Assembly (NCBI RefSeq): GCF_000153325.1
Contig: NZ_CH724143.1
Coordinates: 464,396 to 528,395, forward strand
From: Photobacterium sp. SKA34
GTDB lineage: Bacteria > Pseudomonadota > Gammaproteobacteria > Enterobacterales > Vibrionaceae
DNA: 64,000 nt
Direction: 5' to 3'
In this document: piece by piece, positions 48,576 to 57,316 of the stretch
Layout of the letters: each line of letters opens with the position of its first letter
Numbering within the stretch: position 1 is the stretch's first letter
The notes under the pieces: model-generated
Told to the model about the DNA's origin: nothing
The model's database searches: none
What the model saw: only the letters and a program-made list of their open reading frames with translations
Position numbers and translations under genes: made by a program

Positions 48576-49229
48576 ATGAATACATTAATAACACTCCCAA
48601 CTGGCTGGGATGGTATGTCAGCTCCTTTTATTGAAGGCGCGTTATTTGCCGCAAATGCAAACCCGAAACCTATGGAGCCAGAGATTTGGTTACCTGTGTT
48701 ATTAACTGGTGCTGTCACTGAAGGTAATGATATAGCGCTATCAGAGACCGATAAAGTTGCCGTATTAAATCACTTTGAAATGCAGTATCGCACAGTAAAA
48801 GCGGGTGAATACCAATTACCGATAGAGCTTAAATGGCAAGAAAGTGGTGATACAAATGAGGCACTTTCACAGTTTGCTCAAGGCTTTTTAGCTGTTTGGC
48901 ATTACATTGAACCAAACTGGGAAGAGATGTCTATTTCAGATGGCACAATGCGCATGCTATCAGCATTACTGACAACGCTTATGCTATGTGTTGATGAAGC
49001 CGGTACTCTGGAACAAATGGAGCAAGCGGGCGTGACAGGAATGCCAGCACCGAGTGAGCTTTATTCGCAACTACCATTGATGCTAACTGAAGTGATGATG
49101 GCAGCGGATCAATTTCAGCTTGGCGCAGGAGCACAAGCGATTAACCCTTATAAAAATATTGGTCGTAATGATCCTTGCCCATGTGATAGTGGTAAGAAAT
49201 TCAAACAGTGCTGCGGTAAGTCACATTAA
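48576..49229 (+). CDS. UPF0149/YecA-type protein with SEC-C metal-binding tail
   Basis: The ATG at 48576 is chosen over the TTG at 48564, because GGA lies seven bases upstream and [14 protein letters not shown] is a typical start; 217 residues. A YecA/YgfB-like helical domain ([37 protein letters not shown]) is followed by a C-terminal SEC-C motif [18 protein letters not shown], which binds zinc and in SecA contacts SecB and ribosomes. Function unknown. The stop overlaps the start of the Nudix gene (TAATG). Confidence 0.85.
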   Translation: MNTLITLPTGWDGMSAPFIEGALFAANANPKPMEPEIWLPVLLTGAVTEGNDIALSETDKVAVLNHFEMQYRTVKAGEYQLPIELKWQESGDTNEALSQFAQGFLAVWHYIEPNWEEMSISDGTMRMLSALLTTLMLCVDEAGTLEQMEQAGVTGMPAPSELYSQLPLMLTEVMMAADQFQLGAGAQAINPYKNIGRNDPCPCDSGKKFKQCCGKSH

Positions 49230-49636
49230 TGCAAAAGCTTAAAACAATCCTTGTTGTTGCGGGAGTTATTGAGAAAGAAGGTAAGTACCTACTTGCTCAG
49301 CGGTTAGATAATGCGAGCCAAGGTGGTTTATGGGAGTTTCCTGGCGGTAAAGTTGAAGTGGGGGAATTACCAGAGCATGCATTAGAGCGTGAGCTCATGG
49401 AAGAGTTAGCGATCACGACTAAAACACAACAATGGTTGGCTGATAGCGTGTTCGATTACGGTGATAAAATCATTGAATTAAAAGGTTATTTAACTCTATG
49501 GTGTGAAGGCGATATTGTATTAAATACGCATCAAGCAATGGTGTGGGTGAGTTTAAACGAATTTAAACTCTATACATTATGTCCTGCTGATTACCCTATT
49601 CTAACCGCCTTAGAACAAAGCGCATTAACGAAGTAA
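49229..49636 (+). CDS. Nudix hydrolase, NudG/MutT-like
   Basis: A 135-residue Nudix protein. The Nudix box GGKVEVGELPEHALERELMEEL fits GX5EX7REUXEEXGU in shortened form, with the metal-binding REL-MEE glutamates present. The end, HQAMVWVSLNEFKLYTLCPAD and YPILTAL, aligns with E. coli NudG better than with MutT, suggesting hydrolysis of oxidised or modified pyrimidine nucleoside triphosphates. It overlaps the SEC-C gene by one base, so translation is coupled. Confidence 0.85.
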   Translation: MQKLKTILVVAGVIEKEGKYLLAQRLDNASQGGLWEFPGGKVEVGELPEHALERELMEELAITTKTQQWLADSVFDYGDKIIELKGYLTLWCEGDIVLNTHQAMVWVSLNEFKLYTLCPADYPILTALEQSALTK

Positions 49637-49644
49637 GTACTAAC

Positions 49645-49679
49645 AAAAAGCGAAGCCTATATTGTAGTCTTCGCTTTTT
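49645..49679. terminator. Bidirectional terminator after the Nudix gene
   Basis: AAAAAGCGAAG/CTTCGCTTTTT, 11-bp stem, 13-base loop, between convergent genes. Confidence 0.85.
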
Positions 49680-49702
49680 CTGTCTTATTATTCGCTACTA
49701 AC

Positions 49703-50221
49703 TTAAGCTGATTTCTTACCGAAGAACTGCGCGATAACCATGACTGCCCAAACAATAAGATTTCCAGCAAAAATAACAACTAACCATTGTGGCATTGTTA
49801 GTGTTAAGAAATGCCAAACAATTTTGGCACAATCACCGTATGCTTCAAACATCCAAGGAGCCCAATGGTTTATTGGCGCCCAGGTTGGAAATTGGACGAA
49901 TAAATCACAGGTTGCAAACGGTGATGGGTTTAGCTGAAAACCCACATGTTGATAGGCCAATACAACACCTCGGTATGCACAATATCCCCAAACGGCTAAA
50001 CCAATCCAACGGAAAAAGACATTTTGAGGGGCGAGAAGGCCAACAATAGCGGCAAAACCGATCCCCATCATAGCGACACGTTCATAAACACACATCACAC
50101 ACGGTGCAAGGTTCATTATATGTTGGAAGAATAGGGCACAACCTTCAAAGATAACAATAGAAAGAAGTAGTAGCAGCCATGCTAAACGTGATTTTGAAAA
50201 GGTATTGAGGTATTGCATCAT
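49703..50221 (-). CDS. dsbB: Disulfide bond formation protein DsbB
   Basis: A 172-residue four-helix membrane protein. The redox pairs are C41-x-x-C44 (APCVMCVYER) and C105...C131 (SPFATCDL, YGDCAK), essentially the E. coli numbers; PFATCD and QWLVVIF are conserved. DsbB re-oxidises periplasmic DsbA and passes electrons to quinones, including menaquinone, the product of the men genes in this window. It follows nhaB, as in E. coli and Vibrio. Confidence 0.96.
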   Translation of the reverse strand: MMQYLNTFSKSRLAWLLLLLSIVIFEGCALFFQHIMNLAPCVMCVYERVAMMGIGFAAIVGLLAPQNVFFRWIGLAVWGYCAYRGVVLAYQHVGFQLNPSPFATCDLFVQFPTWAPINHWAPWMFEAYGDCAKIVWHFLTLTMPQWLVVIFAGNLIVWAVMVIAQFFGKKSA

Positions 50222-50242
50222 CGATACTCTACGTACTAATTA

Positions 50243-50276
50243 AGATAAAAGAAAACCCCGAACTATCAGGGTTTTC
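50243..50276 (-). terminator. Terminator between nhaB and dsbB
   Basis: On the minus strand GAAAACCC/GGGTTTTC, 10-base loop, followed by TTTTATC. Since dsbB starts right after it, dsbB may need its own promoter or read-through. Confidence 0.65.
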
Positions 50277-50362
50277 ATATACGTTATGACACTAATCTAA
50301 CATCAATATTCAATCATAGCTTTATAGAGAAGTAAATCATCTGTAAATTTCGCTATTGTGAA

Positions 50363-51949
50363 TTAGTGAGCAAGTGCCGGTATTGTTGCGGCCGCTGATG
50401 ATGCATCAGTGATCCAGCCCATGGTATAAAACCATTCTGTCATTGGGACTAGCATCAGCTCAATGCCGGCCAAACCCACGGATGCAAGTACAATGGTGTA
50501 AGGCAACGCCATGTATACCATACGACCGTAAGAAAGACGGATAAGTGGTGCAATTGCCGAGGTTAAAGCAAACAAGAACGCTGCTTGACCATTTGGTGTT
50601 GCTACTGATGGTAGGTTAGTACCTGTATTGATAGCAACGGCTAACATATCAAACTGACTTCGGTTAATAACACCGTTTGTTAGCGCAGTTTTTACTTCGT
50701 TAATATATACCGTTCCAACGAATACGTTGTCTGACACCATAGATAGCAAGCCATTAGCAATGTAGAACATAGTAAGCTGTGAACTACCTTCAAGGCTTAA
50801 TACCCAATTAATAATAGGTGCGAATAGTTGTTGGTCAATGATTACCGCAACGATAGAGAAGAATACCGCAAGTAGTGCTGTAAAGGGTAGCGCTTCTTCA
50901 AATGCTTTACCCAGAGCGTGCTCTTCGGTGATACCAGTAAACGATGTAGCCAAAATAATCACTGTTAAACCGATTAAACCAACCGCAGCTAAGTGCATAG
51001 CAAGGCCGATAATTAGCCATACTGCAATTGCTGCTTGAATAATTAATTTAGCGTAGTCAAGGTTAGTACGTGATTTACGTTCTTCATTATCAAAGTCGAC
51101 TAAAATTTGGCGAACATTTTCAGGTAATTCTGCACCATAGCCACAGATTTTAAATTTCTCAACCAGTGCACAGGTTAACAAGCCACAGAAAAAAACAGGG
51201 ACAGTAACGGGCGCCATACGAATAATAAATTCACCAAAATCCCAACCTGCTTGATCGGCAATGATTAAATTTTGAGGTTCACCTACCATTGTCATTACGC
51301 CACCTAATGCTGTACCCACACCGGCATGCATTAGCAAGCTACGGAGGAATGCACGGTAGTTTTCTAAATCATCACGGCTTAGCTCTGGAACGTGATTATC
51401 ATTGGTATGATCATGATTAGAGTGAGGATCTTGCCCTGAAGCAACCTTATGATAAATACTATAGAAGCCTACCGTTACACTGATAACAACCGCAATAACG
51501 GTTAGTGCATCAAGGAAAGCGGAAAGAAAAGCGGCCATCACACTAAATGCGAGAGAAAGTAAAATTTTAGAGCGGATGCCGATTAATATTTTAGTAAACA
51601 TGAACAACAATAGCTGTTTCATGAAGTAGATACCCGCGACCATAAAGACCAGTAAGAGTAGAACTTCAATATTTGCAACAAGTTCATGTTTCACTTGATC
51701 TGGACTTGTCATCCCAATAGCAACAGCTTCTATTGCCAATAAACCACCAGGCTGTAATGGATAACATTTTAATGCCATTGCTAGCGTAAAGATGAATTCG
51801 ATTACTAACAACCAGCCAGCAACAAACGGATCAATAAGAAAAAATACAATAGGGTTAATGATCAAAAAAGTAATGATTGCAATTTTGTACCAGTCAGGTG
51901 CCTTACCCAAAAAATTTTTGATAAAGGCATTCCCTAGCGATATAGCCAT
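50363..51949 (-). CDS. nhaB: Na+/H+ antiporter NhaB
   Basis: A 528-residue NhaB of standard length with about 12 membrane segments. [11 protein letters not shown] near the start, [29 protein letters not shown] and [15 protein letters not shown] are family hallmarks with the buried acidic and polar residues used for ion binding. It expels sodium in exchange for protons and matters for salt tolerance in marine bacteria. It is divergent from fadR across a 519-base gap. Confidence 0.97.
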   Translation of the reverse strand: MAISLGNAFIKNFLGKAPDWYKIAIITFLIINPIVFFLIDPFVAGWLLVIEFIFTLAMALKCYPLQPGGLLAIEAVAIGMTSPDQVKHELVANIEVLLLLVFMVAGIYFMKQLLLFMFTKILIGIRSKILLSLAFSVMAAFLSAFLDALTVIAVVISVTVGFYSIYHKVASGQDPHSNHDHTNDNHVPELSRDDLENYRAFLRSLLMHAGVGTALGGVMTMVGEPQNLIIADQAGWDFGEFIIRMAPVTVPVFFCGLLTCALVEKFKICGYGAELPENVRQILVDFDNEERKSRTNLDYAKLIIQAAIAVWLIIGLAMHLAAVGLIGLTVIILATSFTGITEEHALGKAFEEALPFTALLAVFFSIVAVIIDQQLFAPIINWVLSLEGSSQLTMFYIANGLLSMVSDNVFVGTVYINEVKTALTNGVINRSQFDMLAVAINTGTNLPSVATPNGQAAFLFALTSAIAPLIRLSYGRMVYMALPYTIVLASVGLAGIELMLVPMTEWFYTMGWITDASSAAATIPALAH

Positions 51950-52468
51950 GTGTTGATCTCTTTATTATTCGCGCAAAATAGTATGGATCTGATGTCGGCT
52001 AAATGCCTTGATTGATCAATCAGCAGGGTAATCAGTCGCTTCTTGCAAAAGATTATTGGTCGAGATTGAGGTATCAAAGTTAAACAAGAGTATGGTTCTC
52101 GGATGTTTTAACTTTCTTAGGCAGCAGCTTCCATTCGCTCCCAGTTCATCTTTATATAACTCTACCGTTTAAGAGAAATTAGTCAATAAGTTAAACAAAA
52201 ATGCAATTATTTCGTTACATTTTCATCTTGAAATGGGAGTTGAATATGTCAGTGTAATAAACCGCACAGTATACAGAAAATGAGGCTAGAATTGTTAGAA
52301 GCATTCAATATCCCATTTTTTAGTGAGCGGTCTAACAATATCGTTGTATTTTTATACTTCTCTTTCATGTTCATGTCAGAGTTAGTAGTGAGGTTTCTTC
52401 TCAGAAGAAACTAGTGGTATGATGAGTGCAATTATAAAAGTGCAAGAAGCGAACTGGATTTTACTTAA
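51950..52468. promoter_or_regulatory. nhaB-fadR divergent control region
   Basis: A 519-base gap. Near nhaB is the perfect 14-bp palindrome TGATTGATCAATCA (52009-52022). Near fadR a perfect 9+1+9 dyad GTTTCTTCT-C-AGAAGAAAC (52393-52411) is followed by an extended -10 (TG at 52415, TATGAT 52418-52423), so the dyad covers the -35/spacer zone like an operator. It does not resemble the known FadR site. No gene is seen in the gap. Confidence 0.55.
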
Positions 52469-53320
52469 ATGGTCATTAAGGCAGATAGCCCAGCGACATT
52501 TGCTGAGAAATATATTATTGAAAGCATTTGGAATAACCACTTTCCTCAGGGGTCTATTCTTCCTGCTGAGCGTGAACTTTCAGAGTTAATTGGAGTAACT
52601 CGAACAACATTACGTGAAGTATTGCAGCGTTTAGCGCGTGATGGATGGTTAACTATCCAACATGGTAAGCCAACGCGTGTTAATAACTACATGGATACGT
52701 CAGGTTTAAATATTCTTGATACCTTAGTGACACTAGATGGGCAGGATGTTCAACGAGTATTAACCGATCTTCTTGCTGCTCGAACTGATATTAGTAGCGT
52801 ATTTATGCGTTACGCTGTAAGAAGTAATGCAGAAGAATCAAGTCTTTTAATTCAGCATGTCATTGATTCAGTTGAAAGGCTTCGTAATGCTTCAAGCTTT
52901 GCTGAGTTTATTGAAAACAGTGATGATCGTATTGATCTTATTCAAGAAGTTAAAAAAATCGTAGATAAATACGGTAAAGATGATCCACAGCTTTGTGAAG
53001 AAATTTGTTTAGCTCGTGCATTCAACTATTATGATTATCGTCTGTTTCAAGGTATGGCGGGTAAGTCTGGTAATACACTTTATGTACTAACTATTAATGG
53101 CTTACGTAAAATTTACACGCGCGTTGGTGGTTATTACTTTATGAAGCCAGAAGCATGTGAATTAGCATTAAGTTTCTACCGCGATATGAAATCATACTGT
53201 GATGGAAATAAGCCAGAGCTAGTTGCTGATCGTATTCGTTTATATGGACGTGAAAGTGGTGCGATTTGGTATAGTCATCGTGTTGAAATCTCAAAATACA
53301 TGTACGAAGAAGAGCAATAA
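52469..53320 (+). CDS. fadR: Fatty acid regulator FadR, long Vibrio-type form
   Basis: A 283-residue GntR-type regulator. The winged helix (about 1-75, LPAERELSELIGVTRTTLREV) is nearly identical to E. coli FadR. The acyl-CoA-binding domain follows, with an extra stretch of about 40-45 residues around 130-175 (SVERLRNASSFAEF, VKKIVDKYGKDDPQLCEE) compared with the 239-residue E. coli protein. V. cholerae FadR has such an insert, reported to create a second acyl-CoA site. FadR represses fatty acid degradation and activates fabA/fabB until long-chain acyl-CoA releases it. Confidence 0.96.
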   Translation: MVIKADSPATFAEKYIIESIWNNHFPQGSILPAERELSELIGVTRTTLREVLQRLARDGWLTIQHGKPTRVNNYMDTSGLNILDTLVTLDGQDVQRVLTDLLAARTDISSVFMRYAVRSNAEESSLLIQHVIDSVERLRNASSFAEFIENSDDRIDLIQEVKKIVDKYGKDDPQLCEEICLARAFNYYDYRLFQGMAGKSGNTLYVLTINGLRKIYTRVGGYYFMKPEACELALSFYRDMKSYCDGNKPELVADRIRLYGRESGAIWYSHRVEISKYMYEEEQ

Positions 53321-53346
53321 TTTAAAATTACTGCGGCGAACATTAG

Positions 53347-53373
53347 ACCAAGTGTTAAGCACTTGGTTTTTTT
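53347..53373 (+). terminator. Intrinsic terminator after fadR
   Basis: ACCAAGTG/CACTTGGT stem with 5-base loop and T7. Confidence 0.9.
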
Positions 53374-53491
53374 ATGTCTGTATTTCTGTTTTTTAAATCA
53401 GCATCTTGATGTAAATAGGAATACTTGAAGATGAATAACTCGATTGTAAGTTGATTGTATAGTTAGCATAACTAATAATTAAGGATCAATT

Positions 53492-53515
53492 ATGTTAATA
53501 AAATGGTCAGTATGA
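53492..53515 (+). CDS. Possible seven-codon leader peptide before the ToxR-like gene
   Basis: The only good ribosome binding site here, AAGGA at 53481-53485, serves an ATG at 53492 that encodes MLIKWSV and stops with TGA at 53513-53515. That stop overlaps the ATG at 53512 (ATGA), the usual sign of translational coupling. Translation is not shown; the frame may be chance. Confidence 0.3.
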   Translation: MLIKWSV

Positions 53516-54381
53516 CAAGCAGTGAAGTGTACCGAATTGGTTCCGTAACCTACGACAGTTCAACACGAACTCTTACTCATGACAATGGACAGACAGAGTA
53601 TTTTACGCCCCGAGTGAGTGATGTATTTTTACTTTTACTAGCACACCAAGGAAAATGTGTAGCAAAAGAGTTTTTATTATCTCAGTGTTGGGGAGATACG
53701 ATTGTATCTGAGCAGGCCTTAACGAATGTGATTTCTAAACTTAGAAAAGTATTCGCTAAGCATGCTTTAGAGATGATTACGATCACAACAGTCAGTAAGT
53801 CTGGCTATTTACTTGAAGTCAAAATGGATGATAGTTGTGTTGTTGATGAAGAAAAAAAGCAAGTAAAACAACAACCAGAACGCAAAACTATAAAACCTTC
53901 TTTATTATCTGACGATATTATTAAAGTTAATGAAAATGATATAACGAAATCCGTAGAATCCAATATTCTTTGTCGAAAAAGTGTTTCATATTTATTAATT
54001 ATACTTATTATTATTACTGCATTTTTAATTTATTACATTAATAGTGTAATAAATACCACACCATATTTCATTGATACTAATTATTATATTCATGAAATAA
54101 ATATTGGTTCAAATAAAGTTTACTTTAATGAAGTAGATGACTACGACGTAGATAAAGAGCTTTTTATAAAAGGTATAACAAAAAGCCTATCATCAGTTTG
54201 CCATTCAAATATATATGCCCACTTTTATTATAATACTCGAATAGCGAATAATAGTTCGATAGTAGTCTTTATTATGCCATCTGATGGAAGGGCATTTAAT
54301 TTTAGGATGTCTAAATATACATATGGTAGCTTTTATAAACAGTTGAGTAGTTACTTAAATAGTAAGAATATAAAATGCTAA
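53512..54381 (+). CDS. ToxR-like membrane-bound transcription regulator
   Basis: A protein of 289 residues from the ATG at 53512 (an ATG at 53503 is also in frame). The N-terminal OmpR/ToxR-type winged helix covers about residues 7-105 (TPRVSDVFLLLLAHQG, SEQALTNVISKLRKVF). One membrane helix follows (about 159-178, YLLIILIIITAFLIYYI), then a periplasmic domain of about 110 residues with just two cysteines, C230 and the very last residue C289. V. cholerae ToxR has the same plan with C236 and C293. The overlapping next gene is the ToxS/VtrC-like partner. The DNA is much more A+T-rich than fadR, pointing to transfer. Whether it is a ToxR, VtrA or TcpP relative cannot be settled by eye. Confidence 0.8.
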   Translation: MTSSEVYRIGSVTYDSSTRTLTHDNGQTEYFTPRVSDVFLLLLAHQGKCVAKEFLLSQCWGDTIVSEQALTNVISKLRKVFAKHALEMITITTVSKSGYLLEVKMDDSCVVDEEKKQVKQQPERKTIKPSLLSDDIIKVNENDITKSVESNILCRKSVSYLLIILIIITAFLIYYINSVINTTPYFIDTNYYIHEINIGSNKVYFNEVDDYDVDKELFIKGITKSLSSVCHSNIYAHFYYNTRIANNSSIVVFIMPSDGRAFNFRMSKYTYGSFYKQLSSYLNSKNIKC

Positions 54382-54863
54382 AAAATACAAATACATTACT
54401 AGTTTTTATTTTAGTTTTCTTAATGATAGCTGTTTTTCATTTAGCAACAAATAAAGATAATTTGATCTCAACAACTTGGATTTGTGATCAGAAAAAAACA
54501 GGGTTTATATTTGATTCTTTTTCTAAATATAATCAAGTTTCTGAAAAAATGATTTTAACTTTTAGCTCTAAAGATCGTTTTTTTATTAATGAGCTTATCC
54601 AAGTGCAAGGGAATGATGAGGATGTTAAGTTAATGGAACTTTATTATGATGGTGATTATCTACAAAAAAGAGATCACTTAACACTAAAATTCGAGAGTGT
54701 TCAAATACAAAAAAAACATGATGATATTAATCTAAATAGAGCTTATAAAGAGTACGAAGGCCACAGCATTTTATATCGGTATAAAAATATTAATAATCGA
54801 CTATATTTTTATACTGATAGTGAAAATGAATCGTTTGATATGGTTTGTTATAAAAACAAGTAA
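54375..54863 (+). CDS. Small membrane-anchored periplasmic partner (ToxS/VtrC-like)
   Basis: A 162-residue protein starting inside the last codons of the ToxR-like gene (ATGCTAA, 7-base overlap). It has an N-terminal membrane helix (about 8-25, LLVFILVFLMIAVFHLA), then a periplasmic domain rich in alternating hydrophobic strands, with one cysteine near its start (TTWIC) and one near its end (MVCYK). ToxS (173 residues) and V. parahaemolyticus VtrC (about 160) share this plan and gene position; they bind the periplasmic domain of the regulator, and VtrA/VtrC bind bile salts. Sequence likeness is not strong enough to name it. Extremely A+T-rich. Confidence 0.65.
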   Translation: MLKNTNTLLVFILVFLMIAVFHLATNKDNLISTTWICDQKKTGFIFDSFSKYNQVSEKMILTFSSKDRFFINELIQVQGNDEDVKLMELYYDGDYLQKRDHLTLKFESVQIQKKHDDINLNRAYKEYEGHSILYRYKNINNRLYFYTDSENESFDMVCYKNK

Positions 54864-55008
54864 GTATTTTATTTTTAAAATGCTGATTTTAAATGTTTTT
54901 TATTGTATTTGTTTTTAGTGTAGTTAAGGTTTTTTTTTGTTTGTTTTTTTTAGACATGATTTACTAATCTGGGCATCTCTTTTGTAAAGCAGTTTAAAAA
55001 GTAAAATT
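54864..55008 (+). promoter_or_regulatory. T-rich control region of the outer-membrane gene
   Basis: A 145-base gap dominated by T-runs (up to nine) with G. ToxR-family sites are A/T-direct repeats of the TNAAA or TTTTGAT kind, so this is a natural place for binding by the neighbouring regulator, but I cannot point to a clear repeat or a good -35/-10 pair. Confidence 0.35.
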
Positions 55009-55620
55009 ATGAAAAAAATATTATTAGTGACACTTATTGGTACGTTAACGTCTTCATACGCATCAGCATATGAAAATCCATCTAATAAATATAATGGGTT
55101 TTATATTGGTGCTGGTGTTGGTACTACTGATTTTCATTATGATAAATCACTTACAAGCAGTGTTGAAAATAACCACGAAATTAATTATTCAAATAAAGCT
55201 GATGGTGAAAGCTATAAACTAATTGCGGGTTATCAGTTTAATCGTATTGTTTCTTTAGAAGCACAGTATACTAAATATGGCGATGTTAAAGAAACATTAG
55301 AAGTAGAAGGTCACAAGTTAACAAGTAAAGCAGAGCATCAATCTTTCAGCCTTGCTGCAAACTTGGGTTATACTTTTGATAATGGTTTACGTCCTTTTGC
55401 TCTTGTTGGTTTAGGCCAAATTTCTCTTAAATCACCTGGATTTAAAGATGATGGCGGTTTAATTCGTTTAGGAGCGGGTTTAGAGTATCAAATTAAACAA
55501 GTACCTGGTTTAGGTATTCGAACAGCTTATGAAGCAGACTTCTATACTCTGGAAGCGACTAATAAAGATTATGATATGTCTGTTGGCTCTTGGTACTTAG
55601 GTACAACATATCAGTTTTAA
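55009..55620 (+). CDS. Outer-membrane beta-barrel protein (OmpA/OmpX-like fold)
   Basis: A 203-residue exported protein: signal peptide (about 1-20, cleavage ASA-Y), then amphipathic strands with GFYIGAGVG, KLIAGYQFN, VSLEAQYTKYG, FALVGLGQ, LIRLGAGLEY and a final aromatic F (TTYQF), the outer-membrane insertion signal. The size fits a single eight-stranded barrel without the OmpA peptidoglycan domain. It follows the ToxR-like pair in the same direction, separated by a T-rich gap, so it may be its target, as ompU and ompT are for ToxR. Ligand or role is unknown. Confidence 0.8.
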   Translation: MKKILLVTLIGTLTSSYASAYENPSNKYNGFYIGAGVGTTDFHYDKSLTSSVENNHEINYSNKADGESYKLIAGYQFNRIVSLEAQYTKYGDVKETLEVEGHKLTSKAEHQSFSLAANLGYTFDNGLRPFALVGLGQISLKSPGFKDDGGLIRLGAGLEYQIKQVPGLGIRTAYEADFYTLEATNKDYDMSVGSWYLGTTYQF

Positions 55621-55642
55621 TTATTAATTTAATCAACAAAGA

Positions 55643-55677
55643 GCCACTGAGGTAAATTTTTCAGTGGCATTGTTTTT
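55643..55677 (+). terminator. Terminator after the barrel gene
   Basis: GCCACTGA/TCAGTGGC stem, 10-base loop, then TTGTTTTT. Confidence 0.75.
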
Positions 55678-55693
55678 ATCTAGAGATGAAAAT

Positions 55694-57223
55694 TTAAATC
55701 TCAGTATTATATTGTGTCTTAATTGGACACGTCGCAATAATTTGGGTGCGTCCGTCCGGAAATTCTTCTTCTAATGTGACATCAAATCCCCAGAGACGAT
55801 GAAGATGTTTGATCACTTCTTTATGGCTATCAGCAAGTGGAATCCGATTATGGGGAATATAGCGTAGTGTTAATGAGCGATCACCGCGCAAAGCAACATT
55901 CCATACTTGAATATTGGGTTCATTATTACTGAGGTTATATTGTGAAGAGAGTTTTTCTCTGATCGCTCTATAGCCTTCTTCATTATGTATTGCACTCACT
56001 TCAACATAGTTATGACGATCATTATCGTTAACTGCAAAGAGTTTAAAATCTCGCATTAGTTTGGGCGACAAGAATTGGCTGATAAAGCTTTCATCTTTAA
56101 AGTTTTCCATCGCAAAATGTAAGGTATCAAGCCAATTAGATCCTGCTATATCAGGAAACCAATGCTTATCTTCTTCTGTAGGGTCTTCACATATTCGACG
56201 TATATCTTGAAACATTGCAAACCCTAAAGCATAAGGGTTTATACCACTGTAATAGGGGCTGTTATATTCAGGTTGGGCAACAACATTAGTATGACTATGC
56301 AGAAACTCCATAATGAAGCGCTCAGTCACTAAACCTTCGTCATAGAGATGATTAAGAATCGTGTAGTGCCAAAATGTCGCCCAGCCTTCATTCATGACCT
56401 GAGTTTGTTTTTGAGGATAAAAATATTGGCTGATCTTTCGTACTATTCGTACTAATTCACGTTGCCAAGGTTCAAGCAACGGTGCGTGTTTTTCGAAGAA
56501 ATAGAGAATATTTTCCTGTGGTTCAGAAGGAAATCTTGTTTCTTCAATAATGGTTTCTTTTTCGGCTTGAACAGGAATGGTGCGCCATAGCGAATTGACT
56601 TGAGATTGAAGGTAATCTTCACGGGCTTTTTGACGAGCCTTTTCTTCGACTAATGATATTTTTTGCGGACGTTTGTAACGATCAACTCCGTAATTCATTA
56701 ACGCATGGCAGGAATCAATGAGCTTTTCGACGTCATTGACGCCGTATTTTTCCTCACATTCAGTAATGTATTTCCGAGCAAAGAGAAGATAATCAATGAT
56801 TGAACTTGCATCGGTCCATGTTTTAAAAAGGTAATTACCTTTAAAAAATGAATTATGACCATAGCAGGCATGCGCCATGACTAACGCTTGCATTGTGATG
56901 GTGTTTTCTTCCATTAGGTAAGCGATGCAGGGGTTCGAATTGATGACGATCTCATAGGCGAGCCCCATTTGCCCATGCTTATAGCCACGCTCTGTTTCAA
57001 TAAAACGTTTACCAAAAGACCAATGATGATAATTGATTGGCATACCGATACTTGAATAGGCATCCATCATTTGTTCGGCAGTAATGATTTCAATTTGGTT
57101 TGGATAGGCATCTAGGCGATAGTGCTCTGCAACTCGCTTGATCTCGACATGGTATTGTTCTAGTAAGTCAAAGGTCCAATCTGGCCCATCGCTGAGTGTT
57201 TTTGTTTTTGTCTTTGTATTCAT
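55694..57223 (-). CDS. SpoVR family protein (YcgB-like)
   Basis: A 509-residue SpoVR protein. GPDWTFDLLEQYH, HHWSFGKRF, AHACYGHNSFFKGNYLF, VMNEGWATFWHY and NPYALGFAMFQDI are family signatures; the clustered His and Glu suggest a metal-bound fold. Named from Bacillus SpoVR (spore cortex), in gamma-proteobacteria it occurs in non-spore-formers and is stress or sigma S associated. In E. coli ycgB is far from yeaGH; here spoVR is third in a yeaG-yeaH-spoVR unit, separated from yeaH by a hairpin. Function unknown. Confidence 0.92.
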   Translation of the reverse strand: MNTKTKTKTLSDGPDWTFDLLEQYHVEIKRVAEHYRLDAYPNQIEIITAEQMMDAYSSIGMPINYHHWSFGKRFIETERGYKHGQMGLAYEIVINSNPCIAYLMEENTITMQALVMAHACYGHNSFFKGNYLFKTWTDASSIIDYLLFARKYITECEEKYGVNDVEKLIDSCHALMNYGVDRYKRPQKISLVEEKARQKAREDYLQSQVNSLWRTIPVQAEKETIIEETRFPSEPQENILYFFEKHAPLLEPWQRELVRIVRKISQYFYPQKQTQVMNEGWATFWHYTILNHLYDEGLVTERFIMEFLHSHTNVVAQPEYNSPYYSGINPYALGFAMFQDIRRICEDPTEEDKHWFPDIAGSNWLDTLHFAMENFKDESFISQFLSPKLMRDFKLFAVNDNDRHNYVEVSAIHNEEGYRAIREKLSSQYNLSNNEPNIQVWNVALRGDRSLTLRYIPHNRIPLADSHKEVIKHLHRLWGFDVTLEEEFPDGRTQIIATCPIKTQYNTEI

Positions 57224-57266
57224 GACTAAGATCCCCTTAAAGCGCGTGATATCGGCCAGAAAGAGT

Positions 57267-57289
57267 AGCGATATTGTTTCAATATCGCT
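57267..57289 (-). other. Intercistronic hairpin between yeaH and spoVR
   Basis: AGCGATATTG/CAATATCGCT, perfect 10-bp stem with a TTT (AAA) loop, without T-run. It may be a processing or attenuation point that lowers spoVR expression relative to yeaGH. Confidence 0.5.
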
Positions 57290-57316
57290 GACTATCGTTT
57301 AGTAAGCTTTCAAATA

